Of a stretch of DNA of 64,000 nt, positions 8,736 through 17,748 are shown piece after piece; the first letter of the stretch is position 1; each line of letters opens with the position of its first letter. The notes below the pieces were generated by a model. That model was not told the DNA's origin, made no database searches, and saw nothing but the letters and a program-made list of their open reading frames with translations. Source of the stretch: Streptomyces sp. WM4235 (GTDB lineage Bacteria; Actinomycetota; Actinomycetes; Streptomycetales; Streptomycetaceae); contig NZ_LGDE01000425.1 in assembly GCF_001279725.1 (NCBI RefSeq), positions 98,489-162,488 on the forward strand. The letters are read 5' to 3'. The position numbers and the translations under genes were made by a program.

Positions 8736-8769
8736 CCGGGCGGGCCTGACCGACCGCCACCGAGACGCG

Positions 8770-9297
8770 CTAGTCGGCCCGTCGCGTCCGGAGCCAGGCG
8801 TCGGCGTCCGCGGGCGTGTGCAGGCGGACCACGCGCAGCGGGGCGAAGCGGGGATCGGCGGCCCGGCCGCCGATCTCGGCCCGCCGGTCGGCGTATCGGG
8901 ACCAGGCCCACCACGCGGGATGGTCGGCCCGCAACCACTCCCGCCAGGCCTCCCGATTCCCGTTGAACAGCCGTTCCCGCGAAAGACTGCGGCGCAACGA
9001 CCGCGTCAGCACCCTCCGCATGACCACGGACCGCCGGTGGTCCAGCCAGACCACCGTGTCGGCGCGCGCCCAGAGCAGGTCCCGGACCGCGGTCGGACCG
9101 GAGGAGTCGAGCACCCACCGCCCGGTGGCGGCGATCCGCTCCATGTCGGCGACGTACGTCTCGCTGACCGCCCACCCCGGTCCGCCGAAATGGAGCGCGT
9201 CCACCTCGTGGTACGGCAGCCCGAGGCGCCGGCCCAACGCCCGGGCCAGGGTGGACTTGCCGGCTCCGCTGATGCCGACGACGAGTACGCGCTGCAC
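8770..9297 (-). CDS. P-loop kinase, adenylate-kinase-like (FlaR/topology-modulation type)
   Basis: A 175-residue soluble protein. Walker A is GISGAGKST at residues 8-16. A lid/NMP-like region contains VDALHFGGPGW and WVLDSSG; later RADTVVWLDHRR fits Walker B, followed by Arg-rich segments (RRVLTRSLRR) that could contact phosphates. Length and motif order match small AAA/adenylate-kinase-like proteins often labelled DNA topology modulation protein. That historical name has little experimental backing; phosphorylation of a nucleotide or small molecule is likelier. The MerR gene lies upstream on the same strand, separated by a repeat-containing gap. Confidence 0.8.
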   Translation of the reverse strand: MQRVLVVGISGAGKSTLARALGRRLGLPYHEVDALHFGGPGWAVSETYVADMERIAATGRWVLDSSGPTAVRDLLWARADTVVWLDHRRSVVMRRVLTRSLRRSLSRERLFNGNREAWREWLRADHPAWWAWSRYADRRAEIGGRAADPRFAPLRVVRLHTPADADAWLRTRRAD

Positions 9298-9343
9298 CAG
9301 CGGAGCGTATGCCGCCGGAGGCCGGTGGGCCAGGGACCAGCCG

Positions 9344-9388
9344 GTCGGAGGTCAGCCGGTCAGGGGTGAACCGGTCAGGGGTGACCGG
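9344..9388. repeat. three tandem 15-base repeats
   Basis: GTCGGAGGTCAGCCG, GTCAGGGGTGAACCG and a third copy starting GTCAGGGGTGACCGG follow without spacers between the MerR stop and the P-loop kinase start. This is the same style of array as at 7745 but a different unit. Confidence 0.7.
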
Positions 9389-9395
9389 CCGGGGG

Positions 9396-10229
9396 TCAGT
9401 CGGCCAAGGGCTCCTGGAGTTCGGTGACCCACTGCTCGCGGTCCTCGGGACAGTCCAGGTTCAGCTCGCGCGCGTACCCGGCCGAGCGGTGGCCGTGCGC
9501 GTCGATCCAGCGCGCCAACGCCTGGGCGGCCGGCAACACGTCGTCCATGGCGCCCCGGTGCACGACGGTCGCCGCGCGTTCCACACCGGGCAGTTCGACG
9601 ATCCGTACGGCGCCCCCGAGATCCTCGGCGCGCACGGCGGCCGGGACGGGGAGCCCCGCGTGCACCAGCACCGATCCGGGTCCGCCGTCGGGAGCGGCCT
9701 CGTAGTAGGCGAGACCGGGGCCGGTCGGGACCACCCCGGCCGTCCCGATCCGGTGACACAGGTCGTCGTACAACGGACCGATGACCGGACCGATGTCCTG
9801 CGGGGCGTAGCTCGCCGCGACGCCGGTCAGTTCGGCGAGCCGGACGGGCGGAAGACTCTTCACGACGATCTCGTCGGTGGGCATGGTTCCCTCGCTCTCG
9901 ATGGTCCGGAGCCTCGTCTCGACCTGGTGCAGCCGGGCCGCCGCGGCGGCCATGGCGCTCTCCAGTTCGGCCTGCCGCAACCGCAGCATGCCGCGCAGCT
10001 CGTCCGCGCCCAACCGCTCGTTCAGGATCGCCCCGACCTGTTCCAGGCTGAAGCCGAGATCCTTGAGCGCGATGACACGGTTGAGGCGGGCGAGTTGCTC
10101 GGCCTCGTAGAAGCGGTAGCCGGTCGTGGGGTCGACACGCGCGGGGCGCAGCAGCCCGAGCGCGTCGTAGTGACGCAACATGCGGACCGACACCCGGCCG
10201 TGTTTGGCGAAGTCTCCGATGGTGAACAT
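9396..10229 (-). CDS. MerR-family transcriptional regulator with GyrI-like effector domain
   Basis: 277 residues. The N-terminal MerR winged helix (1-70: MFTIGDFAKHGRVSVRMLRHYDALG) is followed by a coiled dimerisation helix (about 80-120, rich in RLHQVETRLRTIE). A C-terminal GyrI-like small-molecule-binding domain (about 125-277) contains SLPPVRLAELTG, IGPVIGPLYDDL and MDDVLPAAQALARWI. Such proteins act as drug- or metabolite-responsive activators. The ATG at 10229 is chosen because GGGAGG stands 5 bases upstream and the HTH begins at residue 1. Its target is not obvious: no transporter is adjacent. Confidence 0.9.
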   Translation of the reverse strand: MFTIGDFAKHGRVSVRMLRHYDALGLLRPARVDPTTGYRFYEAEQLARLNRVIALKDLGFSLEQVGAILNERLGADELRGMLRLRQAELESAMAAAAARLHQVETRLRTIESEGTMPTDEIVVKSLPPVRLAELTGVAASYAPQDIGPVIGPLYDDLCHRIGTAGVVPTGPGLAYYEAAPDGGPGSVLVHAGLPVPAAVRAEDLGGAVRIVELPGVERAATVVHRGAMDDVLPAAQALARWIDAHGHRSAGYARELNLDCPEDREQWVTELQEPLAD

Positions 10230-10326
10230 GACGCCTCCCAGTGCAGGCCCTGACACGGGGGGAGAGTCAAGCACGGCCGGGTGGGGCCGACGCGGTCGGG
10301 CGCGGAAAGGGGGAGATCCGGGCCGG

Positions 10327-10812
10327 TCAACCGCCGTACTGGCCTACGCAGAGGTCCACGATGGACGGTGGCACGGTGCCCTCCGCGGCCGCGCACAGCT
10401 CGTCGCCGCGCGGAACCCGGGGCGCGGACCGGCGCGCGACGTGCGGCGAGGCGGCCTTGGGCGGCCCTGCGCGCCGGGGCGTGGCGGGTCGCGCGTGCGG
10501 CGCCGCCGCGGGTGGGCGGGCCGCGCGGGCCGGCGCATTGCCCGGGTCCGCGTCCGGTGCTGTGTCCGCATCCCTGGCCGGTTCGTCGTCGGTACGGTCC
10601 GGCAGCGGGCCCAGGGGCAGGGCGGGGGAGAGCGGCGGAGCCGGAGGGGTGTCGGGCGCGCCCCGGTCGGCCGCGGCGTCCGGGGCGTCGGCGGGCGGTA
10701 CGGAGCCCCGCCCCGGGCCCGGGGGAGAGGACTCCGGGCCGACGGAGACACAGCCGGCGGTCGCGAGGAGCGCCAGAACGGAGAGGGGCAGGGCGGCCCG
10801 GCGTAACTGCAT
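10327..10812 (-). CDS. lipoprotein with Pro/Ala-rich body and conserved Cys-pair C-terminus (paralogue A)
   Basis: 161 residues. The signal peptide with lipobox places the lipidated cysteine at residue 21 (LLATAGC). The body is a long, low-complexity, Pro/Ala/Asp-rich stretch expected to be disordered and to span the wall. The last 20 residues, LCAAAEGTVPPSIVDLC plus a short tail, hold two cysteines that could form a disulphide. A second copy of the same design lies at 39691-40197, including matching bases around the start codon and at the 3' end. The gene is divergent from a peptidoglycan-binding protein 9 bases away, suggesting an envelope role. Function unknown. Confidence 0.75.
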   Translation of the reverse strand: MQLRRAALPLSVLALLATAGCVSVGPESSPPGPGRGSVPPADAPDAAADRGAPDTPPAPPLSPALPLGPLPDRTDDEPARDADTAPDADPGNAPARAARPPAAAPHARPATPRRAGPPKAASPHVARRSAPRVPRGDELCAAAEGTVPPSIVDLCVGQYGG

Positions 10813-10821
10813 GCGTCCACC

Positions 10822-11622
10822 ATGCCGCACCCAGGGAGGGCCGGGTCACGCCGCTCACGCGTCCGGGTGACGGGGCGGCGGCCGGGCCGCTCCCACGAAC
10901 GGACGCTCCCATTGCCGAATCGATTCGTCATAGGGAAGCGACCCGGAACGCCCGAGCCGGTCGCGGAGGAGCCCGCGGTACGGACGACGGGGAGACGAGA
11001 CGCCCACGGCCCGGCCCGCGCCCCGAAACCCCGGGCCGGGACCAACGGCCCCTCCTCCGCGGACAGGTCGGGGCGGATCAGACATCAGGCGGCGGCGGCT
11101 CTGGCCCTGCTCGGGCTCGCCGTGGCGGGAGGCCTGGTGTACCTGACGGCCGGGCCCGAGCCCGAGTCCCCGCGGGTCGCACCACCCTCCGGGCTGTCCG
11201 TACCGGTGCTCCCGGCCCGCGGCCCGGACGCCGGGCCCGACGTGGACGGGGCCGAGCCGTCCGTGCGCCCCGGCGTGCCGTCGTCCTCCGCCTCGGTGTC
11301 GAGTACGGCCGGGCGGGGAGCGGAGGGGCCCTCCACCTCGCCCGGCCGGGGGTCGCCGCCCACCGCCACCCCGTCGCCGAGCCGACCGCCGGCCGTGGCA
11401 CCCGGAGACGACGCCTCCGCGACCCTGCGGCCGGGAGATCGCGGGCACGAGGTCCGCGCCCTGCAGGAGCGGCTCCACGGCCAAGGGTTCACGTACGTCT
11501 CCATGACGGGCGTGTACGACGAACAGACCCGGCGCGGTGTCGTCCAACTCCAGAGCGACCGGAGCATCACGGGCGACCCCCGGGGCGTCTACGGCCCCGC
11601 GACCCGGGCGGCCTTCGACTGA
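10822..11622 (+). CDS. membrane-anchored peptidoglycan-binding-domain protein
   Basis: Up to 266 residues. A basic cytoplasmic N-terminus precedes a single membrane segment (about 88-108, AAAALALLGLAVAGGLVYLTA). A long Pro/Ser/Thr/Ala-rich extracytoplasmic linker follows, then a C-terminal PG_binding_1 domain (about 200-266: LRPGDRGHEVRALQERL, YDEQTRRGVVQLQ, GVYGPATRAAFD). It is expected to hold peptidoglycan outside the membrane. The start is uncertain: ATG 10822 is the longest, GTG 10867 is also possible, and neither has a well-spaced binding site. The promoter must be shared or overlapping with the divergent lipoprotein gene. Confidence 0.8.
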   Translation: MPHPGRAGSRRSRVRVTGRRPGRSHERTLPLPNRFVIGKRPGTPEPVAEEPAVRTTGRRDAHGPARAPKPRAGTNGPSSADRSGRIRHQAAAALALLGLAVAGGLVYLTAGPEPESPRVAPPSGLSVPVLPARGPDAGPDVDGAEPSVRPGVPSSSASVSSTAGRGAEGPSTSPGRGSPPTATPSPSRPPAVAPGDDASATLRPGDRGHEVRALQERLHGQGFTYVSMTGVYDEQTRRGVVQLQSDRSITGDPRGVYGPATRAAFD

Positions 11623-11633
11623 GCGTTCCGGGC

Positions 11634-11707
11634 GGCCCCGACGACCCGACGCCCCGACGACCCGACGGCCCCGACGACCCGACGGCCCCGACGACCCGAC
11701 GGCCCCG
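11634..11707. repeat. tandem 17-base repeat array after the PG-binding gene
   Basis: Unit GGCCCCGACGACCCGAC occurs at 11634, 11667 and 11684 with a 16-base variant at 11651 and a partial copy to 11707. No spacers. A second small repeat of GGGTTCGACGGC lies nearby at about 11750-11775. Downstream of one gene and downstream of the convergent SDR gene. Confidence 0.8.
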
Positions 11708-11792
11708 TGGGCCCGTCGGTCCCGGGGTCGACATCCTGCGGGTTCGACGGCAGACGGGTTCGACGGCCGACGGGGTCGGCCCGGGCGCGGGG

Positions 11793-12533
11793 TCAGCGCC
11801 CGCCGGACACCCGCAGGACGGCCCCCGTCGTGTACGAGGCCTCGGGGGAGAGCAGCCACGCGATGGCCCCGGCCACCTCTTCGGGCAGTCCGGCCCGGCC
11901 CAGGGGGATCGTGGCCGCGGCCCGGCCCGGCCGGTCGGGGTCGCCCATGGCCGCGTGCATGTCCGTCTCGATGATGCCGGGGGCCACGGCGTTGACCCGG
12001 ATCCCGTCCGGCCCCAACTCCTTGGCCAGGCCCAGGGTGAGCGCGTCGGTGGCGGCCTTGGTCGCCGCGTAGTGGACGTAGTCCCCGGGGCTGCCGAGGG
12101 TGGCCGCCGCCGAGGACACGTTCACGATCGCCCCTCCGGTCTCCGCCATGTCCCGGGCCGCCCTGCGGCAACAGAGCAGGTAGCCGAGGAGGTTCACCTC
12201 GACGACGCGCCGCAGGTCCTCGGTCCGGGCGTCGGCGAGCCGGCCCAACGGTCCGGTCACCCCCGCGTTGTTGACGAGCCCGGTGACGACGCCCAGTTCC
12301 GCCCCGGCGATGTCGAAGAGCCGCTCCACGGCGCACTCGGTCGAGGTGTCGCCGCGTACGGTCACGCAGCGCGCCCCGGTCGCCCGCACGAGGTCCGCGG
12401 TGGCATCGGCGGCCGCGTCGTCCCGGGCATAGCCGAGAGCGATGTCGTGGCCGTCGGCCGCGAGCCGTACGCAGGTGGCCGCGCCGATGCCCCTGCCGCC
12501 TCCCGTCACGACGGTGACCGGACGAAGTGACAT
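11793..12533 (-). CDS. short-chain dehydrogenase/reductase (classical SDR)
   Basis: 246 residues. The NAD(P)-binding motif TGGGRGIG is at 10-17; NNAG at 88-91; catalytic Ser140/141, Tyr155 and Lys159 lie in YAATK; PG at the end of the fold is in NAVAPGIIETDM. The arrangement resembles FabG-like 3-ketoacyl reductases, and the C-terminus TGAVLRVSGG is typical. Substrate is not predictable. The ATG at 12533 starts immediately before the first beta strand. It is convergent with the repeat-flanked PG-binding gene and divergent from the RNA ligase at 12747. Confidence 0.9.
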   Translation of the reverse strand: MSLRPVTVVTGGGRGIGAATCVRLAADGHDIALGYARDDAAADATADLVRATGARCVTVRGDTSTECAVERLFDIAGAELGVVTGLVNNAGVTGPLGRLADARTEDLRRVVEVNLLGYLLCCRRAARDMAETGGAIVNVSSAAATLGSPGDYVHYAATKAATDALTLGLAKELGPDGIRVNAVAPGIIETDMHAAMGDPDRPGRAAATIPLGRAGLPEEVAGAIAWLLSPEASYTTGAVLRVSGGR

Positions 12534-12746
12534 GCGAGCCTCCTGTGTGGCGTGGTGCGCGAGCCGCGCCCTCGACCGACGGACGATCGGTGCCGACGGA
12601 TCCTCGCCGGCGCGGCAGGCTAACACCGCGATATCCGCTGGACCAGCGTAAATGGCGCGGCGGAGAGTAGCCGTGGAGGTCCGGGGGCCGACGCCGTCAC
12701 GCCCGGCGACATCCACGACCACCGACCGCATTCCGAGGAGGCAGCC

Positions 12747-13820
12747 ATGTCCACCCTGCGCGTGAGCGCCGAACAACTGACCGTCCACGAGCATCCGAAC
12801 GCCGACGCCCTGGAGTTGGCCCAAGTCGGCCTCTACCGGGCCGTCGTCGCGAAGGGTGCCTACCGCACCGGGGACTTCGCCGTGTACATCCCCGAACAGG
12901 CCGTCCTGTCCGACGCGTTGATCGCGGAGTTGGGACTCACCGGACGGCTGGCCGGCGGCGCGGCGAACCGGGTCAAGGCCGTCCGGCTGCGGGGCGAACT
13001 GTCGCAGGGCCTGGTCTGCCGGCCCGCCGCGCTCGCCGGCGTGGACCTGGAGGTGGCGTCGAAGGAGGGCGCCGACTTCGCCGAGGTCCTCGGGATCACC
13101 AAGTGGGCCCCTCCCATCCCGACGACGATGAGCGGCGACGTGGAATCCGCCCCCGACCTGCTGCCCTGGGTGGACATCGAGAACCTCCAGCGCTACCCGC
13201 AGATCTTCGAGCCCGGCGAACCCGTCGTCCTGACGGAGAAACTCCACGGCACGGCCTGCCTGTTGACGTACGTCGCGCGAGAGGAACGCGTCCTGGTCTC
13301 CTCCAAGGGCTTCGGTGCGAAGGGACTGGCGCTGAAGGAGGACGAGCGCAACCTGTACTGGCGGGCCGTCCGCGGCCACCGGGTCGCGCAGGTCGCGGCG
13401 CGGCTGGCCGAGCAGCTCGGCGCGAGCAGGATCGGCGTCTTCGGCGAGGTGTACGGCTCGGGCGTACAGGACCTGTCCTACGGGACGGACGCGCGCACGG
13501 CCGACGGCCCGCCCGGGTACGCGGTCTTCGACCTGTCCGCCGAGATCGACGGACAGGTGCGTTGGCTGGATCCGGCGGACCTGATCGCGGACGAACTCCC
13601 GCTGGTTCCACGGCTGTACGAGGGACCGTACGGCCTCGACACCGTCCTGGAGGTGGCCACCGGCCGGGAGAGCGTGTCCGGCCGGGCCGTCCATCTGCGC
13701 GAGGGCGTCGTCATCCGTCCGGTGGTGGAGCGGTACAGCCCGGTCGTCGGAGGCCGGGCCATCGCGAAGGCCGTCAGCCCGGCGTACCTGACCCGCAAGG
13801 GAGGCACCGAGTACGAGTGA
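12747..13820 (+). CDS. ATP-dependent RNA ligase, DraRnl/Rnl5-like
   Basis: 357 residues, the size of the Deinococcus DraRnl group. The N-terminal domain (about 1-120) begins with HPNADALELAQVG, an OB-fold signature shared with tRNA-binding domains. The nucleotidyltransferase domain follows: motif I EKLHGT with the adenylated Lys165 (the KxHG form also seen in T4 Rnl2), motif III around FGEVYGSGVQD, motif IV EGVVIRP and motif V AKAVS. These ligases seal 3'-OH/5'-phosphate nicks; DraRnl is known to join ends in nicked duplex RNA. A strong GAGGAGG precedes the ATG. It appears monocistronic, with a GH3 gene downstream under its own operator. A second, unrelated RNA ligase lies 20 kb away. Confidence 0.88.
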   Translation: MSTLRVSAEQLTVHEHPNADALELAQVGLYRAVVAKGAYRTGDFAVYIPEQAVLSDALIAELGLTGRLAGGAANRVKAVRLRGELSQGLVCRPAALAGVDLEVASKEGADFAEVLGITKWAPPIPTTMSGDVESAPDLLPWVDIENLQRYPQIFEPGEPVVLTEKLHGTACLLTYVAREERVLVSSKGFGAKGLALKEDERNLYWRAVRGHRVAQVAARLAEQLGASRIGVFGEVYGSGVQDLSYGTDARTADGPPGYAVFDLSAEIDGQVRWLDPADLIADELPLVPRLYEGPYGLDTVLEVATGRESVSGRAVHLREGVVIRPVVERYSPVVGGRAIAKAVSPAYLTRKGGTEYE

Positions 13821-13869
13821 GCGCGCGGCGCAGGCCGTTGACAGCCGGTCGGGGGCGCCCGGATCATCT

Positions 13870-13885
13870 GGGAGAGCGCTCTCCC
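13870..13885. promoter_or_regulatory. LacI-type operator before the GH3 gene
   Basis: GGGAGAGCGCTCTCCC is a perfect 16-base palindrome with the central CG typical of LacI/GalR operators, 36 bases before the GH3 start. The regulator is probably the LacI protein encoded just downstream of the GH3 gene. A near-identical site occurs at 27912-27927. Confidence 0.8.
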
Positions 13886-13921
13886 CGAGCCTCGTTCGGC
13901 AGTCGGAACGAAAGGGACGCC

Positions 13922-16450
13922 ATGGGCGACGGAGACGGCGGCGACGTGGAACGGCTCGTCGACAAGCTCGACCCGCACCGGCGGGTACGCCTGCTCACGG
14001 GTGCCGACACCTGGCGGACACCCGCCGAACCAGGCATCGGGCTGGGTGAGTTGGTGCTCTCCGACGGGCCGGCCGGAGTGCGCGGACCTGGTTGGGACGA
14101 GCGTTCCACCGCGGCCCTTCTGCCCTGCGCCGGCGCCCTCGGCGCGCTCTGGGACGAGGATCGGGTCCGGCTGCTCGGGGAACTGCTCGGGGAGGAGGCG
14201 CGCCGCAAGGGGGTCCACGTCCTCCTCGCGCCCAACCTCAACCTGCACCGCAGTCCCCTCGCCGGCCGCCACTTCGAGTGCTTCGCCGAGGACCCCGCGC
14301 TGGCCGGTCGCACGGGGGCGGCCCTCGTGCGGGGCATCCAGTCCCGGGGTGTCGCCGCCACCGCGAAGCACTACGTGGCCAACGACTCCGAGACGCAGCG
14401 GCTGACCGTCGACGTCCGCGTCGACGAGCGGGTGCTGCGCGAGCTGTACCTGGCGCCCTTCGAGGCGGCCGTGCGCGCCGGGGTCTGGCTGGTGATGTCG
14501 GCCTACAACAGCGTCAACGGGACCACCATGAGCGAGAGTCCACTGCTCACGGAGCCGCTCAAGGGGGAGTGGGGGTTCGACGGCGTGGTCGTCTCGGACT
14601 GGGGCGCCGTCCGCGCGAACGTCGCCGCGGCGCGGGCGGCACAGGACCTGGTGATGCCGGGCCCGGGCGGGCCCTGGGGCGGGGCGCTGGTCGAGGCGAT
14701 GGACGAGGGCCGGGTACCGCCGGAGGTGGTGGAGGACAAGGTGCGTCGCCTGCTCCGCCTGGCGTCCCGGGTCGGAGCCCTCGGCCTACCGGGCCCGTCG
14801 GACCGGTCGAACCCGTCGGATCGGCCCGAACCGTCCGGCCGGCCCGGCCCTTCGGGTGCGCGGTCCCGGTCGGCGGCACCCGACGAAGGGCGTGCCCCGG
14901 CGCGACCGTGGCCCGCGGACCGGGTGCGGGCGGTCGTGCGGGAGGCCGCCGCCGCCGGGTTCGTGCTGCTGGAGAACCGGGGGGTACTGCCCCTGGACGT
15001 CGCGGCGTTGGGGAGCGTCGCCGTGATCGGGGCGCACGGCGACGAACCCCGGGTGCAGGGCGGCGGCAGTTCCGAGGTGTTCCCGGACCGGGTGGTCACC
15101 CCGCTGGACGGGTTGCGGGCGGCCCTGCCCGAACGGGTCCGGGTGGTGTACGCGCCGGGCCCGAGACCCGCCGCCGGCGCGGGACCCGCCCCGCTGGGGC
15201 CCCGGCACGCCCGGGACCCGGAGAGCGGGGCCCCCGGGGTGCGGCTGCGTGTGCTCGACGCCGACGGAGCCGTACTGCACCATTCGCTCCAGCCCTCCGG
15301 CAGGGTCCTGGAACCGGCGCTGCCTCCCGGCGCGCACACCGTCGAGCTGGCCGCGGACCTGCACCCCGACACGACCGGGCCGTGGACCCTGGGGCTCGCC
15401 GGCTTCGGGCACCTCGGCGTCACCGCCGACGGAACCCCCTTGCTCGACGGGGAGTTCCCGCCCGAGACCGACGACCCGGCCGTCGTCCACGTGCGACCGC
15501 CCCAGCACACCGCCCGCGTCCACCTCACGGCCGGCCGTCCCGCCCGGATCGTGGCCCGCCGCACCCTGGCCCCCGGCACCGGCCGGGCCACCGTGCTGAC
15601 CGCGGCCGGGCCCGAGCCCGACCCCCGACGCGCCCGCGTCGAGGCGGTGGCGGCCGCCCGGGCCGCCGATGTCGCCGTCGTGGTCATCGGCACCACGGAG
15701 GGCGACGAATGCGAGGGGGTGGACCGCACCACCCTCCAACTGAGCGCCAACCAACAGGAGTTCGTACACGAGATCGTCCGCGCCAACGCCCGTACGGTCG
15801 TCGTGGTGAACTGCGGCGCGCCCGTCGAGCTTCCCTGGCGGGGGGACCCCGGCGCGGTCCTCCTCACCTGGTTCCCCGGGCAGGAAGGGGGGCACGCCCT
15901 GGCCGACGTGCTGCTCGGCCGGGTCGAGCCGGGCGGCCGGCTCCCCACCACCTGGCCCGCCACGCTGGCCGAGGCCCCGGTCCGCGAGACCCGCCCCGTC
16001 GAGGGCGTCCTCCCGTACGAGGAGGGCCTGCACATCGGCCATCGGGCCTGGTTGCGATCGGGCACCGAGCCCGCGTACTGGTTCGGCCACGGACTGGGAT
16101 ACACCACCTGGGCATACGAGGACCTGGGCCGCCCCGAGCCCGCCCCCGGCGGCCACGAGATCCCCGTCGTCTTGCGCAACACCGGCACCCGGCGAGGCCG
16201 TGAAGTGGTCCAACTGTACGTGTCCAGGCCCGAGTCGACGGTGGAGCGGCCGGTGCGCTGGCTCGCCGGATGGGCGGCCGTGGAGGCCGAACCGGGGGAG
16301 CGGGTGACGGCGTACGTGCGCCTGCCCGAGCGCGCCCTCCAGTACTGGTCGCCGGAGCCTCGGGGGTGGGTGACCGAGCCGGGCCGGTTCACGCTGCTCG
16401 CCGGTCGCAGTGCCGGGAACCTGCCCCTGCGGGCGGCCCTCGACGTCTGA
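13922..16450 (+). CDS. glycoside hydrolase family 3 beta-glucosidase
   Basis: 842 residues, no signal peptide, so intracellular. The barrel domain (about 15-290) shows LSDGPAGVRG, KHYVANDSE and the nucleophile Asp226 in VVVSDWGA. A low-complexity linker (about 287-335, PSDRSNPSDRPEPSGRPG) interrupts before the second alpha/beta sandwich domain (about 335-640), which carries a PA14-like insertion (about 430-560, ending near HVRPPQHTARV) and the GTTEGDECEG loop. A C-terminal Fn3-like domain (about 715-842) completes the enzyme. It likely hydrolyses imported beta-linked oligosaccharides. It is followed after 23 bases by its LacI regulator and preceded by the operator at 13870. Confidence 0.92.
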   Translation: MGDGDGGDVERLVDKLDPHRRVRLLTGADTWRTPAEPGIGLGELVLSDGPAGVRGPGWDERSTAALLPCAGALGALWDEDRVRLLGELLGEEARRKGVHVLLAPNLNLHRSPLAGRHFECFAEDPALAGRTGAALVRGIQSRGVAATAKHYVANDSETQRLTVDVRVDERVLRELYLAPFEAAVRAGVWLVMSAYNSVNGTTMSESPLLTEPLKGEWGFDGVVVSDWGAVRANVAAARAAQDLVMPGPGGPWGGALVEAMDEGRVPPEVVEDKVRRLLRLASRVGALGLPGPSDRSNPSDRPEPSGRPGPSGARSRSAAPDEGRAPARPWPADRVRAVVREAAAAGFVLLENRGVLPLDVAALGSVAVIGAHGDEPRVQGGGSSEVFPDRVVTPLDGLRAALPERVRVVYAPGPRPAAGAGPAPLGPRHARDPESGAPGVRLRVLDADGAVLHHSLQPSGRVLEPALPPGAHTVELAADLHPDTTGPWTLGLAGFGHLGVTADGTPLLDGEFPPETDDPAVVHVRPPQHTARVHLTAGRPARIVARRTLAPGTGRATVLTAAGPEPDPRRARVEAVAAARAADVAVVVIGTTEGDECEGVDRTTLQLSANQQEFVHEIVRANARTVVVVNCGAPVELPWRGDPGAVLLTWFPGQEGGHALADVLLGRVEPGGRLPTTWPATLAEAPVRETRPVEGVLPYEEGLHIGHRAWLRSGTEPAYWFGHGLGYTTWAYEDLGRPEPAPGGHEIPVVLRNTGTRRGREVVQLYVSRPESTVERPVRWLAGWAAVEAEPGERVTAYVRLPERALQYWSPEPRGWVTEPGRFTLLAGRSAGNLPLRAALDV

Positions 16451-16473
16451 CAGCCGGCCGCTACAGTGCGGCC

Positions 16474-17535
16474 ATGAACAGTGGGGGGAGCAGCGGAACG
16501 GGTACGGGCACGGCCCCGACCCTGGAGGACGTGGCCCGCGCGGCCGGAGTGTCACGGGCGACGGTGTCCCGGGTGGTCAACGGCGTCCGGAACGTCGACC
16601 CGGCCATCGCCGAGGCGGTCCGGCGGGCCGTCGCCGCGACCGGGTACGTGCCGAACCGGGCCGCGAGGTCCCTGGTGACGCGCCGCTCGGGGGCAGTGGC
16701 GCTGGTGGTCTCGGGCGCCGGCACGGAAACCTCGGAGGTGTTCCAGGACCCCTTCTTCGGTCGGGTGGTCGGCGGAGTCGTACGGGCGCTGCGCCCGCGC
16801 GGCGTGCACCCCGTGCTGCTGTTCGCCGACTCGGCGCAGGACCGGGCCGAGGCGCTCGCCCACCTGAGCCGGGGCGGCGCGGACGGCGCGCTGCTCGTGA
16901 CGACCCACGGCGACGACCCGCTGCCCGCGATGCTCGCCGAAGCGGGCATACCGACCGTGCTCTTCGCGCGCCCCGCGACGCCCGGCCTGCCGCTGGACAG
17001 CGTGGACCTGCGTCACGGCGAGGGCGGTGCGCTGGCCGCCCGGCACCTGCTGGCGCGGGGCCGCGGCCGGCTCGCCGCGATCGGCGGACCCGCGGACGTG
17101 GCGGCGAGCCGGGAACGGGTGGCCGGGTTCCGTGACGCGTTGGGCGGGGGCGGGGGAGCGGTCGGCGCGGTCGCCGGCGGTGTCCGGGTCGTGGATGCCG
17201 ACTTCACCGTGGAGGGCGGCGAGCACGCCATGCGCATGCTGCTGGCCGAACAGCCGGACCTGGACGGGGTGTTCGCGGCCAATGACCTGATGGCGCTGGG
17301 TGCCTGTCTGGTGCTGCGCGAGCACGGGCGGCGGATTCCGCAGGACGTGGCGGTGATCGGCTTCGACGACTCCAGCGCGGCGACCGCGTCCCGGCCGAGA
17401 CTGACGACGGTGCGGCAACCGGTGGAGGACATGGCGGCCGAGATGGTGCGGCTGCTGCTGGACCGGGCCCCGGACCGCACGGAGCCCGAAGTCGTCCTGT
17501 TCGACGGGGAACTGGTGATCCGCGACTCGGCCTGA
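16474..17535 (+). CDS. LacI-family transcriptional repressor
   Basis: 353 residues. The HTH and hinge lie at about 16-70 (TLEDVARAAGVSRATVSRVVNG, then GYVPNRAARSL). The periplasmic-binding-like effector domain follows (about 75-353), with GADGALLVTTHG, DGVFAANDLMALG and IGFDDSSAA. It is 23 bases after the GH3 gene and so cotranscribed. The palindromes at 13870 and 27912 have the shape expected for this family, so it probably represses the GH3-lacI unit and the secreted-protein operon starting at 27888 until a sugar inducer appears. The inducer is not predictable. Confidence 0.93.
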   Translation: MNSGGSSGTGTGTAPTLEDVARAAGVSRATVSRVVNGVRNVDPAIAEAVRRAVAATGYVPNRAARSLVTRRSGAVALVVSGAGTETSEVFQDPFFGRVVGGVVRALRPRGVHPVLLFADSAQDRAEALAHLSRGGADGALLVTTHGDDPLPAMLAEAGIPTVLFARPATPGLPLDSVDLRHGEGGALAARHLLARGRGRLAAIGGPADVAASRERVAGFRDALGGGGGAVGAVAGGVRVVDADFTVEGGEHAMRMLLAEQPDLDGVFAANDLMALGACLVLREHGRRIPQDVAVIGFDDSSAATASRPRLTTVRQPVEDMAAEMVRLLLDRAPDRTEPEVVLFDGELVIRDSA

Positions 17536-17748
17536 CCCCGCCCGCGGCGCCGGGCCGCGCCGAGCCCCCTCCTCGGTACCGGCCTCCCACGCCGAGCCGT
17601 CCCCTCCTGCCCGCGCCGCACTGGCCCGCGCCGCGCCTCCCGTCCCGCCGGCCCACCCGCCCCGCCCGAGCCACGCAGTCCCGTCAGGCCCGCCGCCGGC
17701 CGATCGCGGGTCACCCGCTCATCGGCCGGCCCCGCGATCGGGCACCGC

